DNA of 64,000 nucleotides from contig CP073042.1 in NCBI GenBank assembly GCA_018114805.1, positions 5,563,501-5,627,500 of the forward strand. Direction: 5' to 3'. The position numbers and the translations under genes were made by a program. Of the stretch, positions 8,945-18,002 are shown in pieces. Origin of the DNA: Candidatus Streptomyces philanthi. GTDB taxonomy: Bacteria > Actinomycetota > Actinomycetes > Streptomycetales > Streptomycetaceae. Positions within the stretch are counted from its first letter, which is position 1, and each line of letters begins with the position of its first letter. The notes beneath the pieces were generated by a model. The model saw nothing but the letters and a program-made list of their open reading frames with translations. It was not told where the DNA came from and did no database searches.

Positions 8945-10476
8945 GGCCGCCGCCAGCTCCGTCCGTCTCGTGCGAGCATCTCGTCCCCCGCCTTGGGTCC
9001 CCAGGTCCCGGCGGTGTACTCCTCGGGCTTGCCGTGCCGGTCCCAGTACGCCTCGATCCGGTCGAGGATGCGCCAGGACTCCTCGACCTCCTGGTGGCGG
9101 GGGAAGAGGTTGGCGTCGCCGAGCAGCACGTCTAGCAGCAGTCGCTCGTACGCCTCCGGGCTGGACTCCGTGAAGGACTCGCCGTAGGCGAAGTCCATGG
9201 TCACGTCCCGGATCTCCATCGAGGTGCCGGGCACCTTGGAGCCAAACCGGATCGTCACGCCCTCGTCCGGCTGCACCCGGATGACCAAGGCGTTCTGGCC
9301 CAGCTCCTGGGTGTCGGTGGTGTCGAAGGGGGAGTGCGGGGCGCGCTGGAAGACCACCGCGATCTCGGTGACCCGGCGGCCGAGGCGCTTGCCGGTGCGC
9401 AGGTAGAACGGGACGCCCGCCCAGCGGCGGTTGTCGATGCCCAGCTTGATGGCGGCGTACGTGTCGGTCTTTGACTGCGGGTCGATGCCCTCTTCCTCGA
9501 GGTAGCCGCAGACCTCGGTGCCGCCCTGCCAGCCGTGCGTGTACTGGCCGCGCACGGTGTGCCGGCCCAGGTCGTGCGGCAGCTTGACGGCCGTGAGCAC
9601 CTTGAGCTTCTCGGTGACCAGGGCCTTGGCGTCGAAGGACGCCGGCTCCTCCATCGCGGTCAGCGCGAGGAGCTGGAGCAGGTGGTTCTGGATCACGTCG
9701 CGCGCGGAGCCGATGCCGTCGTAGTACCCGGCCCGGCCGCCGATGCCGATGTCCTCGGCCATGGTGATCTGCACGTGGTCCACGTACGAGCGGTTCCACA
9801 GCGGCTCGAACATCGTGTTGGCGAAGCGCAGCGCCAGGATGTTCTGGACCGTCTCCTTGCCCAGGTAGTGGTCGATGCGGAAGACGTCGCTCGGCCGGAA
9901 GACCTGGTGCACGACCTGGTTGAGCTCCTGCGCGCTGGCCAGGTCGTGCCCGAAGGGCTTCTCGATGACCGCGCGCCGCCAGGAGTCGCCCTGGCCCTCG
10001 GACAGGCCGTGCTTCTTGAGCTGTTCGACGACGGTGGGGAAGAACTTGGGCGGCACCGACAGGTAGAAGGCGAAGTTGCCGCCCGTGCCGCGCGCCGCGT
10101 CCAGCTCCTCGATGGTGGCCTTGAGCTGCTTGAACGCCTCGTCGTCGGAGAACTCGCCGGGGACGAAGCGGAAGCCCTCGGCCAACTGCTGCCAGACCTC
10201 CTCGCGGAAGGGCGTCCTGGCGTGCTCCTTGACCGCGTCGTGCAAGACCTGGGCGAAGTCCTCGTCCTCCCAGTCGCGCCGGGCGAACCCGATGAGGGAG
10301 AAGCCCGGCGGCAGCAGTCCGCGATTGGCCAGATCGTAAACGGCTGGCATCAGCTTTTTACGCGACAAATCGCCCGTGACGCCGAAGATGACCAGGCCCG
10401 ACGGCCCCGCGATGCGCGGGACCCGTCGGTCCTGAGTGTCACGCAGCGGGTTGTCGCCGCGTGCGGGTTGAGACAA
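8941..10476 (-). CDS. zwf: Glucose-6-phosphate 1-dehydrogenase
   Basis: Oxidises glucose-6-phosphate to 6-phosphogluconolactone with NADP+, the entry step of the oxidative pentose-phosphate pathway. 511 residues, normal. GVTGDLSRKKLMPA is the nucleotide-binding loop, EKPFGHDL and RIDHYLGKE carry the substrate lysine and catalytic histidine. The chosen start is TTG at 10476 (MSQPARGDNPLRD), because AAAGGA lies 7 nt upstream and no ATG/GTG lies between the tal stop and the conserved region. This TTG is 2 nt after the tal stop, so zwf is probably translationally coupled to tal. Confidence 0.94.
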   Translation of the reverse strand: MSQPARGDNPLRDTQDRRVPRIAGPSGLVIFGVTGDLSRKKLMPAVYDLANRGLLPPGFSLIGFARRDWEDEDFAQVLHDAVKEHARTPFREEVWQQLAEGFRFVPGEFSDDEAFKQLKATIEELDAARGTGGNFAFYLSVPPKFFPTVVEQLKKHGLSEGQGDSWRRAVIEKPFGHDLASAQELNQVVHQVFRPSDVFRIDHYLGKETVQNILALRFANTMFEPLWNRSYVDHVQITMAEDIGIGGRAGYYDGIGSARDVIQNHLLQLLALTAMEEPASFDAKALVTEKLKVLTAVKLPHDLGRHTVRGQYTHGWQGGTEVCGYLEEEGIDPQSKTDTYAAIKLGIDNRRWAGVPFYLRTGKRLGRRVTEIAVVFQRAPHSPFDTTDTQELGQNALVIRVQPDEGVTIRFGSKVPGTSMEIRDVTMDFAYGESFTESSPEAYERLLLDVLLGDANLFPRHQEVEESWRILDRIEAYWDRHGKPEEYTAGTWGPKAGDEMLARDGRSWRRP

Positions 10477-10478
10477 GG

Positions 10479-11621
10479 TCAGTCCTTTGCCGGAGTGAGG
10501 CGCGCCAGCTCCGCCTCGGTGGACTTCAGCAGGTTGGTCCAGGACGCCTCGAACTTCTCGACGCCCTCCTCTTCGAGTACCCGCACGACGTCGTCGTAGC
10601 TGATCCCGAGACCGGCGAGGGCGTCCAGGTCGGCCCGCGACTGCGCGTAGGTGGCGCGCACGGTGTCGCCGGTGATCTCGCCGCGCGCGGCGGTGGCCTC
10701 CAGCGTGGCCTCCGGCATGGTGTTGACCGTGCCCGGGGCGACCAGGTCGTCCACGTACAGCGTGTCCTTGTACACCGGGTCCTTCACGCCGGTCGAGGCC
10801 CACAGCGGGCGCTGCCGGTTGGCGTGCGCCTTCTCCAGCGCGGCGAACCGCTCCGACGGCGCGACCGAGCCGTCCACGGAGCCGAATACCTCCTCGTACG
10901 CCTGGTAGGCGAGCCGAGCGTTGGCGAGGGCGGCCTTGCCCTTGAGCTGCTTGGCCTCCTCGGTGCCCAGACCGTCCAGGCGCTTGTCGATCTCGGTGTC
11001 GACCCGGGAGACGAAGAACGACGCCACCGAGTGGATCTTGGCGAGGTCGAGCCCGGCGGCCTTGGCCTTCTCCAGGCCCGCCAGGTAGGCGTCCATGACC
11101 TCGCGGTAGCGCTCCAGGGAGAAGATCAGCGTGACGTTGACGCTGATGCTGCGACCGATGGTCTCGGTGATCGCCGGAAGCCCCGCCTTGGTGGCCGGGA
11201 TCTTGATCAGCGTGTTCGGCCGGTCCACCAGCCAGGCGAGCTGTTTGGCCTCGGCGACGGTGGCGTCCGTGCGGTGGGCCAGGCGCGGGTCCACCTCGAT
11301 GGAGACCCGGCCGTCCTGCTCCTCGGTCGCGTCGAAGATCGGCCGCAGGATGTCGGCGGCGTCCCGGACGTCCGCCGTGGTGATCATGCGGACGGCCTCT
11401 TCGACGGTCACCCCGCGCACCGCGAGGTCGGCGAGCTGCTGCTCGTACCCATCGCCCTGGGAGATGGCCTTCTGGAAGATCGACGGGTTGGTCGTGACGC
11501 CGACGACGTGCTGCTGGTCGGTCAGCTCGGCGAGGTTGCCGGAGGTGATCCGCTTGCGGGACAGGTCATCCAGCCAGATCGCGACGCCTGCGTCCGAGAG
11601 GCGCTTGAGTGCGTCTGTCAT
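10479..11621 (-). CDS. tal: Transaldolase
   Basis: Transfers a dihydroxyacetone unit between sedoheptulose-7-phosphate and glyceraldehyde-3-phosphate. 380 residues, the long actinobacterial TalB-like form. VVGVTTNPSIFQKAI near the N-terminus and NTLIKIPATKAGLPAI, whose lysine forms the Schiff base, are clear. ATG at 11621 has AGGAGT 10 nt upstream. It follows tkt by 34 nt in the pentose-phosphate operon. Confidence 0.96.
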   Translation of the reverse strand: MTDALKRLSDAGVAIWLDDLSRKRITSGNLAELTDQQHVVGVTTNPSIFQKAISQGDGYEQQLADLAVRGVTVEEAVRMITTADVRDAADILRPIFDATEEQDGRVSIEVDPRLAHRTDATVAEAKQLAWLVDRPNTLIKIPATKAGLPAITETIGRSISVNVTLIFSLERYREVMDAYLAGLEKAKAAGLDLAKIHSVASFFVSRVDTEIDKRLDGLGTEEAKQLKGKAALANARLAYQAYEEVFGSVDGSVAPSERFAALEKAHANRQRPLWASTGVKDPVYKDTLYVDDLVAPGTVNTMPEATLEATAARGEITGDTVRATYAQSRADLDALAGLGISYDDVVRVLEEEGVEKFEASWTNLLKSTEAELARLTPAKD

Positions 11622-11655
11622 GGGAATTGCAACTCCTACTAGTCGTATACGAGCG

Positions 11656-13734
11656 TCAGCGCCCGGCGGCGTCCAGGGATTCCCGCGCGGCCTGGACCAC
11701 CGCGTCCGCGGTGATGCCGAACTCGTGGAACAGCACCTTGTAGTCTGCCGAGGCGCCGTAGTGCTCAATGGAGACGACGCGCCCGTGGTCGCCCACGGAG
11801 CGGTACCAGGTCAGGCCGATGCCGGCCTCGACCGCGACCCGGGCCTTCACGGTCCGCGTCAGCACGCTGTCCCGGTACGCCTGGTCCTGCTCCTCGAACC
11901 ACTCGACCGACGGCATCGACACCACGCGGGTCGGCACGCCGGACGCCTGGAGCCGCTCGCGCGCCTCGACGGCGAGCTGCACCTCGGAACCGGTGGCGAT
12001 GAGGATCACCTGGGCCTGGCCGCCCGCGGCCTCGCGCAGCACGTACCCGCCCTTGGCCGTGTTCTCGTTGGCCTCGTAGGTGGGCACGTTCTGCCGGGTC
12101 AGGGCGAGGCCGTGCGGCGCCGGCTTGTCGTGGTGCCGGCGCAGGATCTCGCGCCAGGCGATCGCCGTCTCGTTCGCGTCGGCCGGACGGACCATGTTCA
12201 GGCCCGGGATAGCGCGCAGCGCGGCCATGTGCTCGACGGGCTGGTGGGTCGGGCCGTCCTCGCCGAGGCCGATGGAGTCGTGCGTCCACACGTAGGTGAC
12301 CGGCAGCTTCATCAGCGCGGCGAGCCGCACCGCCGGGCGCATGTAGTCGGAGAAGACCAGGAAGGTGCCACCGTAGACACGCGTGTTGCCGTGCAGCGCG
12401 ATGCCGTTCATGGTCGAGCCCATGGCGTGCTCACGGATGCCGAAGTGCACCGTGCGCCCGTACGGGTTCGCCTCCGGCAGCGGGCTGTCCGCCGGCAGGA
12501 AGGAGGACGAGGCGTCGATGGTCGTGTTGTTCGAACCGGCGAGGTCGGCGGAGCCGCCCCACAGCTCGGGGATGACCGCGCCCAGCGCCTTGAGCGTCTC
12601 GCCGGACGCCTTGCGGGTGGCCACGTCCTTGCCGACGGGGAATGACGGCAGCGACTTCTCCCAGCCCGCCGGCAGCTCGCCCGCGCTGATCCGGTCGAAC
12701 TCGGCGGCGCGCTCCGTGTTGGCCTCGCGCCAGGTCTGGACCCGCTTGTCCCAGTCGCCGCGGGCGGCGCGCCCGCGCTCGATGACCGCGCGGGCGTGCG
12801 CGAGCACCGCCTCGTCCACCTCGAAGTGCCGCTCCGGGTCGAAGCCCAGCACCTCCTTGGTCGCCGCCACCTCGTCCGCGCCCAGCGCGGAGCCGTGCGA
12901 CGCCTCGGTGTTCTGCGCGTTCGGCGCCGGCCAGGCGATGATCGTGCGGGCCGCGATGATCGAGGGCCGCTCCGTCTCCTCCTGGGCCGCCTTCAGCGCC
13001 GCGTACAGCGCCTTGACGTCGAAGTCGCCGCTGGGCGACTGCTCGATGCGCTGCACGTGCCAGCCGTATGCCTCGTACCGGGCCAGCACGTCCTCGGAGA
13101 GCGCGGTCGCGGTGTCGCCCTCGATCGAGATGTGGTTGTCGTCGTAGAGCGCGACCAGGTTGCCCAGCTTCTGGTGCCCGGCCAGCGAGGACGCCTCGGC
13201 GGAGATGCCCTCCTCCAGGTCGCCGTCGGAGACGATCGCCCAGATGGTGTGGTCGAAGGGGGACTCGCCGCGTGGGGCCTCGGGATCGAAGAGACCGCGC
13301 TCGTAGCGGGCGGCCATGGCCATGCCCACCGCGTTCGCGATGCCCTGGCCGAGCGGCCCGGTGGTGGTCTCCACGCCCCTGGTGTGCCCGACCTCGGGGT
13401 GCCCCGGCGTCTTGCTGCCCCAGGTGCGGAACGCCTTGAGGTCCTCCAGCTCCAGGCCGTAGCCGGAGAGGAAGAGTTGGATGTAGAGCGTGAGGCTGGT
13501 GTGGCCCGGGGAGAGAACGAACCGGTCGCGGCCGGTCCAGTTCGCGTCCGACGGGTCGTGCCGCATCAACTTCTGGAAGAGCAGGTACGCGGCGGGAGCC
13601 AGGCTCATGGCCGTGCCAGGGTGGCCGTTACCGACCTTCTGCACGGCATCCATGGCCAGGACGCGGGCGGTGTCCACGGCCCGCTGGTCCAGTTCGGTCC
13701 ACTCAAGATCTGTGGTGGTCGGCTTGGTGCTCAC
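11656..13734 (-). CDS. tkt: Transketolase
   Basis: Thiamine-diphosphate enzyme moving two-carbon units between sugar phosphates. 692 residues. The TPP/Mg motif is VSDGDLEEGISAEA...ALYDDN; NGHPGTAMSLAP near residue 37, GPLGQGIANAVGMA and EDGPTHQPVEHMAALRAIP are other transketolase signatures. GTG start at 13734 fits the family N-terminus (MSTKPTTTDLEWTELD). First gene of the leftward pentose-phosphate operon; the -10-like TAGGCT on this strand near 13802 is a candidate promoter. Confidence 0.96.
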   Translation of the reverse strand: MSTKPTTTDLEWTELDQRAVDTARVLAMDAVQKVGNGHPGTAMSLAPAAYLLFQKLMRHDPSDANWTGRDRFVLSPGHTSLTLYIQLFLSGYGLELEDLKAFRTWGSKTPGHPEVGHTRGVETTTGPLGQGIANAVGMAMAARYERGLFDPEAPRGESPFDHTIWAIVSDGDLEEGISAEASSLAGHQKLGNLVALYDDNHISIEGDTATALSEDVLARYEAYGWHVQRIEQSPSGDFDVKALYAALKAAQEETERPSIIAARTIIAWPAPNAQNTEASHGSALGADEVAATKEVLGFDPERHFEVDEAVLAHARAVIERGRAARGDWDKRVQTWREANTERAAEFDRISAGELPAGWEKSLPSFPVGKDVATRKASGETLKALGAVIPELWGGSADLAGSNNTTIDASSSFLPADSPLPEANPYGRTVHFGIREHAMGSTMNGIALHGNTRVYGGTFLVFSDYMRPAVRLAALMKLPVTYVWTHDSIGLGEDGPTHQPVEHMAALRAIPGLNMVRPADANETAIAWREILRRHHDKPAPHGLALTRQNVPTYEANENTAKGGYVLREAAGGQAQVILIATGSEVQLAVEARERLQASGVPTRVVSMPSVEWFEEQDQAYRDSVLTRTVKARVAVEAGIGLTWYRSVGDHGRVVSIEHYGASADYKVLFHEFGITADAVVQAARESLDAAGR

Positions 13735-14175
13735 CCTGAGTCAGGGCTCCTCTCCACAAGGTCGAATGCCGGTGAGGGTTCTTCACGCCGGGCAGGGCCG
13801 AGCCTACCCTCGCGACAGCGGTCATCCATTCGACCGCTACAGCCTGTGGACAACCGCTTCGAGCCGCTGACCACGCGGGTTCCCCGGGTCTCGCCCGTGA
13901 GTCATCGCCGGGACCGACGGCCGATACCGCGGTCCCCTTCCACCCTGCCCGCGCACCTGGCGGAGCGCCCGTCGAGAGCACGATGCGCGGCGGCTCCCGC
14001 GCGTTCCCGGCGGCGTGCTCCGGTCGCCAACACGACCCCACCCCGGCGACGGGCGGAAGAGCGTCAACGTCTAGAGTGGCGTGGTACGCGCAAGTCTTTA
14101 CCGGGTCTTCATGTCCGGTGCTTGCTGGTCTGCCCGCGGCTCGCTGCCGCTGATGTCACTAAACCAGGGGTGTGC
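13735..14175. promoter_or_regulatory. Divergent tkt-ctaB intergenic region
   Basis: 441 nt without a supported gene between the divergent tkt and ctaB. On the minus strand TAGGCT (about 13802-13807) is a plausible -10 for tkt. On the plus strand TAGAGT near 14072 is a plausible -10 for ctaB. Neither has a convincing -35. Reading frames inside are ordinary GC-rich shadows. Confidence 0.35.
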
Positions 14176-15120
14176 GTGACGGCCGTCGAATCCCGTCCTG
14201 TGGGGTCGCCCTCTACCCAGAGCACCAGTCACCGGCCGTTCGGGGCCCGTGCCAAGGCGTTCCTCGCGTTGACGAAGCCGCGCGTCATCGAGCTGCTGCT
14301 GATGACGACCGTTCCGGTGATGTTCCTGGCCGCCGAGGGTGTTCCCGACCTCTGGCTGGTGCTCGCCACGTGCGTGGGCGGGTTCATGTCCGCAGGCGGC
14401 GCCGGTGCGTTCAACATGTACATCGACCGGGACATCGACGCGCTGATGGACCGCACCTCCCAGCGGCCCCTGGTGACCGGCATGGTCTCGCCGCGCGAGT
14501 GCCTGGTCTTCGCCTACACCCTCACCGTGGTCTCCACCGTGTGGCTGTGGGTCCTGGCCAACCCGCTGTCCTCGATGCTCGCGCTGGGCGCCCTGCTCTT
14601 CTACGTCCTCGTGTACACGATGCTGCTCAAGCGGCGTACCGCGCAGAACATCGTCTGGGGCGGCATCGCCGGCTGCATGCCGGTCTTCGTCGGCTGGTCC
14701 GCCGTGACCAACTCCGTCTCCTGGGCCGGCGTGGTCCTCTTCCTGGTCATCTTCTTCTGGACGCCGCCGCACTACTGGCCGCTGTCGATGAAGGTGAAGG
14801 ACGACTACGAGCGGGTGGGCGTGCCGATGCTGCCGGTCGTGGCGGGCAACAAGGTCGTGGCCCGGCAGATCGTGGTCTACAGCTGGGTGATGGTCGCGGT
14901 CTCGCTGGCGCTGTGGCCGCTCGGCTACACCGGCTGGTTCTACCCCGTGGTCGCCGCCCTGCTCGGCGCGTTCTGGCTCAAGGAGGCGCACGCCCTGCAG
15001 TCGCGGGCCAAGTCCGGCGTGACGGGCGCCAAGCTCAAGGAGATGCGCCTCTTCCACTGGTCCATCACCTACGTCTCGTTGCTGTTCGTGGCCGTGGCCG
15101 TGGACCCCTTCCTGCGCTGA
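14176..15120 (+). CDS. ctaB: Protohaem IX farnesyltransferase (haem O synthase)
   Basis: Integral membrane prenyltransferase of the UbiA superfamily that adds a farnesyl group to haem B, giving haem O for terminal oxidases. 314 residues with about nine membrane helices. The first aspartate-rich motif NMYIDRDIDALMDRTSQRP and the YTMLLKRRTAQNIVWGG segment are diagnostic. GTG at 14176 gives a short polar N-terminus (MTAVESRPVG) before LTKPRVIELLL; AGGGGTGT lies just upstream. Partner enzyme ctaA is 1.8 kb away on the other strand. Confidence 0.95.
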   Translation: MTAVESRPVGSPSTQSTSHRPFGARAKAFLALTKPRVIELLLMTTVPVMFLAAEGVPDLWLVLATCVGGFMSAGGAGAFNMYIDRDIDALMDRTSQRPLVTGMVSPRECLVFAYTLTVVSTVWLWVLANPLSSMLALGALLFYVLVYTMLLKRRTAQNIVWGGIAGCMPVFVGWSAVTNSVSWAGVVLFLVIFFWTPPHYWPLSMKVKDDYERVGVPMLPVVAGNKVVARQIVVYSWVMVAVSLALWPLGYTGWFYPVVAALLGAFWLKEAHALQSRAKSGVTGAKLKEMRLFHWSITYVSLLFVAVAVDPFLR

Positions 15121-15151
15121 GGCCTCGCGCGGGCCCGCCACCCACCGCTGC

Positions 15152-15192
15152 CGTTCGGGGCGGCGCCCCCACCCGGGGCGCCGCCCCGAACG
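15152..15192 (+). terminator. Terminator after ctaB
   Basis: CGTTCGGGGCGGCGCCCC pairs perfectly with GGGGCGCCGCCCCGAACG across a short C-rich loop, 31 nt after the ctaB stop. Confidence 0.8.
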
Positions 15193-15256
15193 CGTGGCGC
15201 AGGCCACGCGACCGCCTCGTCGCCAAGGTGATCTACCGCTCGGTAGCATCGCGGGC

Positions 15257-15646
15257 ATGGCAGACACCGAGCAGGCCGAAGACACCCAGCGGGCCGACGC
15301 GAGCACGCCGGCGGCCGACGAGGCCGTCCGCGACGCCAAGGTGGAGCGGCAGGCGGCCCGACTGGCCAAGCAGATCGACGCCTTCGCGCGCACCCACGGC
15401 GGCAGCGCCGAGGGCCAGCTCGCGCACATCGCCCGTCGCTCCGTACGCATCGCGCTGGTCGGCGCCAACGGCGAGTGGGGCAACCTGGTCGCCCCCTCGT
15501 ACGCCAGCGCCCAGCGCGCCGTCGAACTGGCCGGGCTGACTGTGCACGACGACTTCGGGGGCGAGTTCGCCGCCCAGGTGCGCACCGGCCCATACGAGTG
15601 GTCGCGGATGGCCGGTATCCAGCTTGGTGGCCCCCGCAACCCGTAG
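15257..15646 (+). CDS. Conserved actinobacterial protein of unknown function
   Basis: 129 residues, not assignable to a function. The first ~35 residues are acidic and Ala-rich (TEQAEDTQRADASTPAADEA), followed by a charged helix VERQAARLAKQIDAFART and a C-terminal half with EGQLAHIARRSVRIALVGANGEWG and YEWSRMAGIQLGG. No signal peptide or membrane segment. Codon use is normal for the genome. ATG at 15257 is chosen as the start of the acidic, family-like region. It sits alone after the ctaB terminator and 77 nt before the amidohydrolase-like gene. Confidence 0.7.
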   Translation: MADTEQAEDTQRADASTPAADEAVRDAKVERQAARLAKQIDAFARTHGGSAEGQLAHIARRSVRIALVGANGEWGNLVAPSYASAQRAVELAGLTVHDDFGGEFAAQVRTGPYEWSRMAGIQLGGPRNP

Positions 15647-15722
15647 CCTTCCCCGCACTGACACCTCACGCGGTCCCGCGCGCGTCAGACCGCCCGGGAT
15701 CGGCACGGGCAGGGAGATGCGT

Positions 15723-16934
15723 ATGCTGCTGGACGGCCCTGAGCGGCGACGATCCTTCCCGCCGGGGGCCCGACGCCCGCAGTGGGCGCGCGCGGACCGG
15801 CCCCCGGCTGCTCCCCGGGACGAGTCCGGCCACGTGGCCGACGAGGAGCCGGTCCTCGTACTGCCCCCCTTGGTGGACCAGTACGGCCTCGGCGTCTCGC
15901 ATGCTGACATCGGGCTCGGCGCATTTGAGTCACATCTGGCCGCCGCGGTCGGCTCGCGCGGTCCCGCCGCCCCCGGCACCACCTTCTTCGACAGCTGCCT
16001 CGGGCTCGCCGTACGCCGCTGGTGCCCGCCGTTGCTCGGCGTCGAGCCGCACTGCACGCCCGCGCACTACCTCGCCGCGCGCCGCGCCCACGGCGCCTAC
16101 CAGGCGACCCGACTGCTGCTGCGCGGCTGCGGGGTGGGCGCGTACCTGTTGGCGGCGGGCGCGGTGGAGGCGCCGCTGTCGGTCGCCGAGCTGGCGTCGG
16201 CCACGGGCGCGCCCGCGTACGAGATCGTCTCCGTCCAGGCGCTCGCCGGGCAGGTCGCCGACGGCTCGCACACCGCTCGCGGCTTCCTCGCCGCGACGGC
16301 CGACGCGCTGGCGGGGGCGCCCGCCCGGCGGGCCGTGGCCCTCGCCATCGCGCCCGGCCCACTGCCCGCCGCGCCGCCGGACGCCCGCGCGGTGCGGGAG
16401 GCGGCCGAGCGCTGGCTGCGCGCCCGCGCGCGGGGGGCGCGGCCGAGCGATCCGGTGCTCCTGCACCACCTGCTGTGGAGCGCGCTCACCACCGGCCTGC
16501 CGATCCAACTGCACTGCCCCGACCCCGACCGGGTCGCCGACTTCCTGGCCGCCACGGTCGGCCTCGGCACCGATCTGGTGCTGTTGCCCGCCCACGGCGG
16601 GCACCGGAGCGCGGCCCGGCTCGCGGCGACGTTCCCGCACGTGTACGCGGACGTCGGCCCCACGCCCCGGGAGACGCTGCGCCTCGCGCCGTTCGGGAAG
16701 CTGCTGTTCTCGACCGGAGCCCGGGGACTGCCCGAGCTGTACGTGGTGGCGGCGCGCCAGTTCGCGGTGGAGATGACCCGCCTGGCCGACGAGTGGTGCG
16801 CCGAGGGGGTGTGCACGGCGCCGCAGGCGCGGCGGATCGCCGACCTGGTGGCCTGCGATACCGCCCGCCGGGTCTACCGGCTGCCGGCCGAGGCCCGCTC
16901 CTCGGCTCCCACGGCCTCCCCGACGCGGGGCTGA
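15723..16934 (+). CDS. Amidohydrolase-like TIM-barrel protein, possibly without metal ligands
   Basis: About 403 residues. The C-terminal half resembles amidohydrolase-2/FluG-type TIM barrels: LPIQLHCPDPDRVADFLAATV, LVLLPAHGGHRSAARLAATFPHVYADVGPTPRETL and APFGKLLFSTGARGLPELY follow the family's usual spacing. The N-terminal HxH metal motif is not visible (the equivalent region reads TTFFDSCLGLAVRRW), so catalysis is doubtful. Start: AGGGAG lies 6 nt before ATG 15723; ATG 15717 is possible. Its last 61 nt overlap the 3' end of the convergent ctaA. Function unknown; it could be a non-catalytic relative or act on a different substrate. Confidence 0.65.
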   Translation: MLLDGPERRRSFPPGARRPQWARADRPPAAPRDESGHVADEEPVLVLPPLVDQYGLGVSHADIGLGAFESHLAAAVGSRGPAAPGTTFFDSCLGLAVRRWCPPLLGVEPHCTPAHYLAARRAHGAYQATRLLLRGCGVGAYLLAAGAVEAPLSVAELASATGAPAYEIVSVQALAGQVADGSHTARGFLAATADALAGAPARRAVALAIAPGPLPAAPPDARAVREAAERWLRARARGARPSDPVLLHHLLWSALTTGLPIQLHCPDPDRVADFLAATVGLGTDLVLLPAHGGHRSAARLAATFPHVYADVGPTPRETLRLAPFGKLLFSTGARGLPELYVVAARQFAVEMTRLADEWCAEGVCTAPQARRIADLVACDTARRVYRLPAEARSSAPTASPTRG

Positions 16935-17893
16935 AGCGCCTCGTGCTCGCCGGAGGTGGCGGGGACGGCCGGCGCCTGGGCCCGCTCGCGCAGGGCGAGG
17001 AAGACCCGCAGCACCGCGATCCACACCAGGCACGAGCCGAACATGTGCGTGCCGACGACGAACTCCGGCAGGTGCGTGAAGTACTGCACGTACCCGATCA
17101 GGCCCTGGGAGAGCAGCACGACGAAGAGTTCGACCACCCTGCGCGAGGCGGCCCGCGGGGCCCGCACGGCGCGCAGCGTGAACCACAGCGCGACGGTGAG
17201 GCCGAAGACGATGTAGACGAAGTCCACGTGGAGCTGGGTGATCTCCTGCCAGTCCAGCGGGATCCGGTGCACCTTCGTCGCGTCACCGGCGTGCGGCCCG
17301 GAGCCGGTGACCACGGTGCCGATCACGATCAGCGCGCCGGCGGCGACCACCAGCAGCCACGACAGCTGCCGCCCCGCGGGCGCCACCAGCAGCTTGGCCG
17401 GCCCGTCGCCCTCGCGGGTGCGCTGCCAGGTGATCATCGCGACGGTGAGCAGCGCGGTGGAGATGAGGAAGTGCGAGCTGACGATGTACGGGTGCAGGCC
17501 CGTCAGTACCGTGATGCCGCCCACCACGGCGTTGCCCATCACGATCCAGAACTGCGTCCAACCGAGCCGGGTGAGCGAGCGGCGCGTCGGCTTGGCCGCG
17601 CGGGCCACGATGATGAAGAATCCGATGACCACGCACAGCGCGTACGTCAGCAGCCGGTTGCCGAACTCGATGATGCCGTGGATGCCCATGTCCGAGGTGG
17701 GCGTGAGGCTGTCGTCGGTGCACTTGGGCCACGTCTCGCAGCCGAGCCCGGACTGGGTCAGCCGTACGGCGCCCCCGGTCACGACGATGACCACGGCCAT
17801 CACCACGGTGATCAGCGCTGCCTGTCGCACCAGGCGCACGGACGGCGTCCAGCGGCGGGCGATCAGCTCAAGGGGATTCCACGAATTCGGCAC
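16874..17893 (-). CDS. ctaA: Haem A synthase
   Basis: Membrane oxygenase converting haem O to haem A for aa3-type cytochrome oxidase. 339 residues, about eight helices. TGGAVRLTQSGLGCETWPKC holds the periplasmic cysteine pair typical of Gram-positive CtaA, and IIEFGNRLLT and IVSSHFLIS supply haem-ligand histidines. GTG at 17893 is the only in-frame start matching the N-terminus (MPNSWNPLELIARRW). The last ~40 residues are a polar tail overlapping the convergent gene by 61 nt. Works downstream of CtaB. Confidence 0.93.
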   Translation of the reverse strand: MPNSWNPLELIARRWTPSVRLVRQAALITVVMAVVIVVTGGAVRLTQSGLGCETWPKCTDDSLTPTSDMGIHGIIEFGNRLLTYALCVVIGFFIIVARAAKPTRRSLTRLGWTQFWIVMGNAVVGGITVLTGLHPYIVSSHFLISTALLTVAMITWQRTREGDGPAKLLVAPAGRQLSWLLVVAAGALIVIGTVVTGSGPHAGDATKVHRIPLDWQEITQLHVDFVYIVFGLTVALWFTLRAVRAPRAASRRVVELFVVLLSQGLIGYVQYFTHLPEFVVGTHMFGSCLVWIAVLRVFLALRERAQAPAVPATSGEHEALQPRVGEAVGAEERASAGSR

Positions 17894-18002
17894 GGCATCA
17901 TGGTAGGCCGCACCTTGTGCACCGATTCACGAGGGGGTGCCCACCCGGCGCGCGTCCCGTCCGTGCCCCCTCCGTACGGCGGGTACGGCCGCCTGTGACG
18001 GA

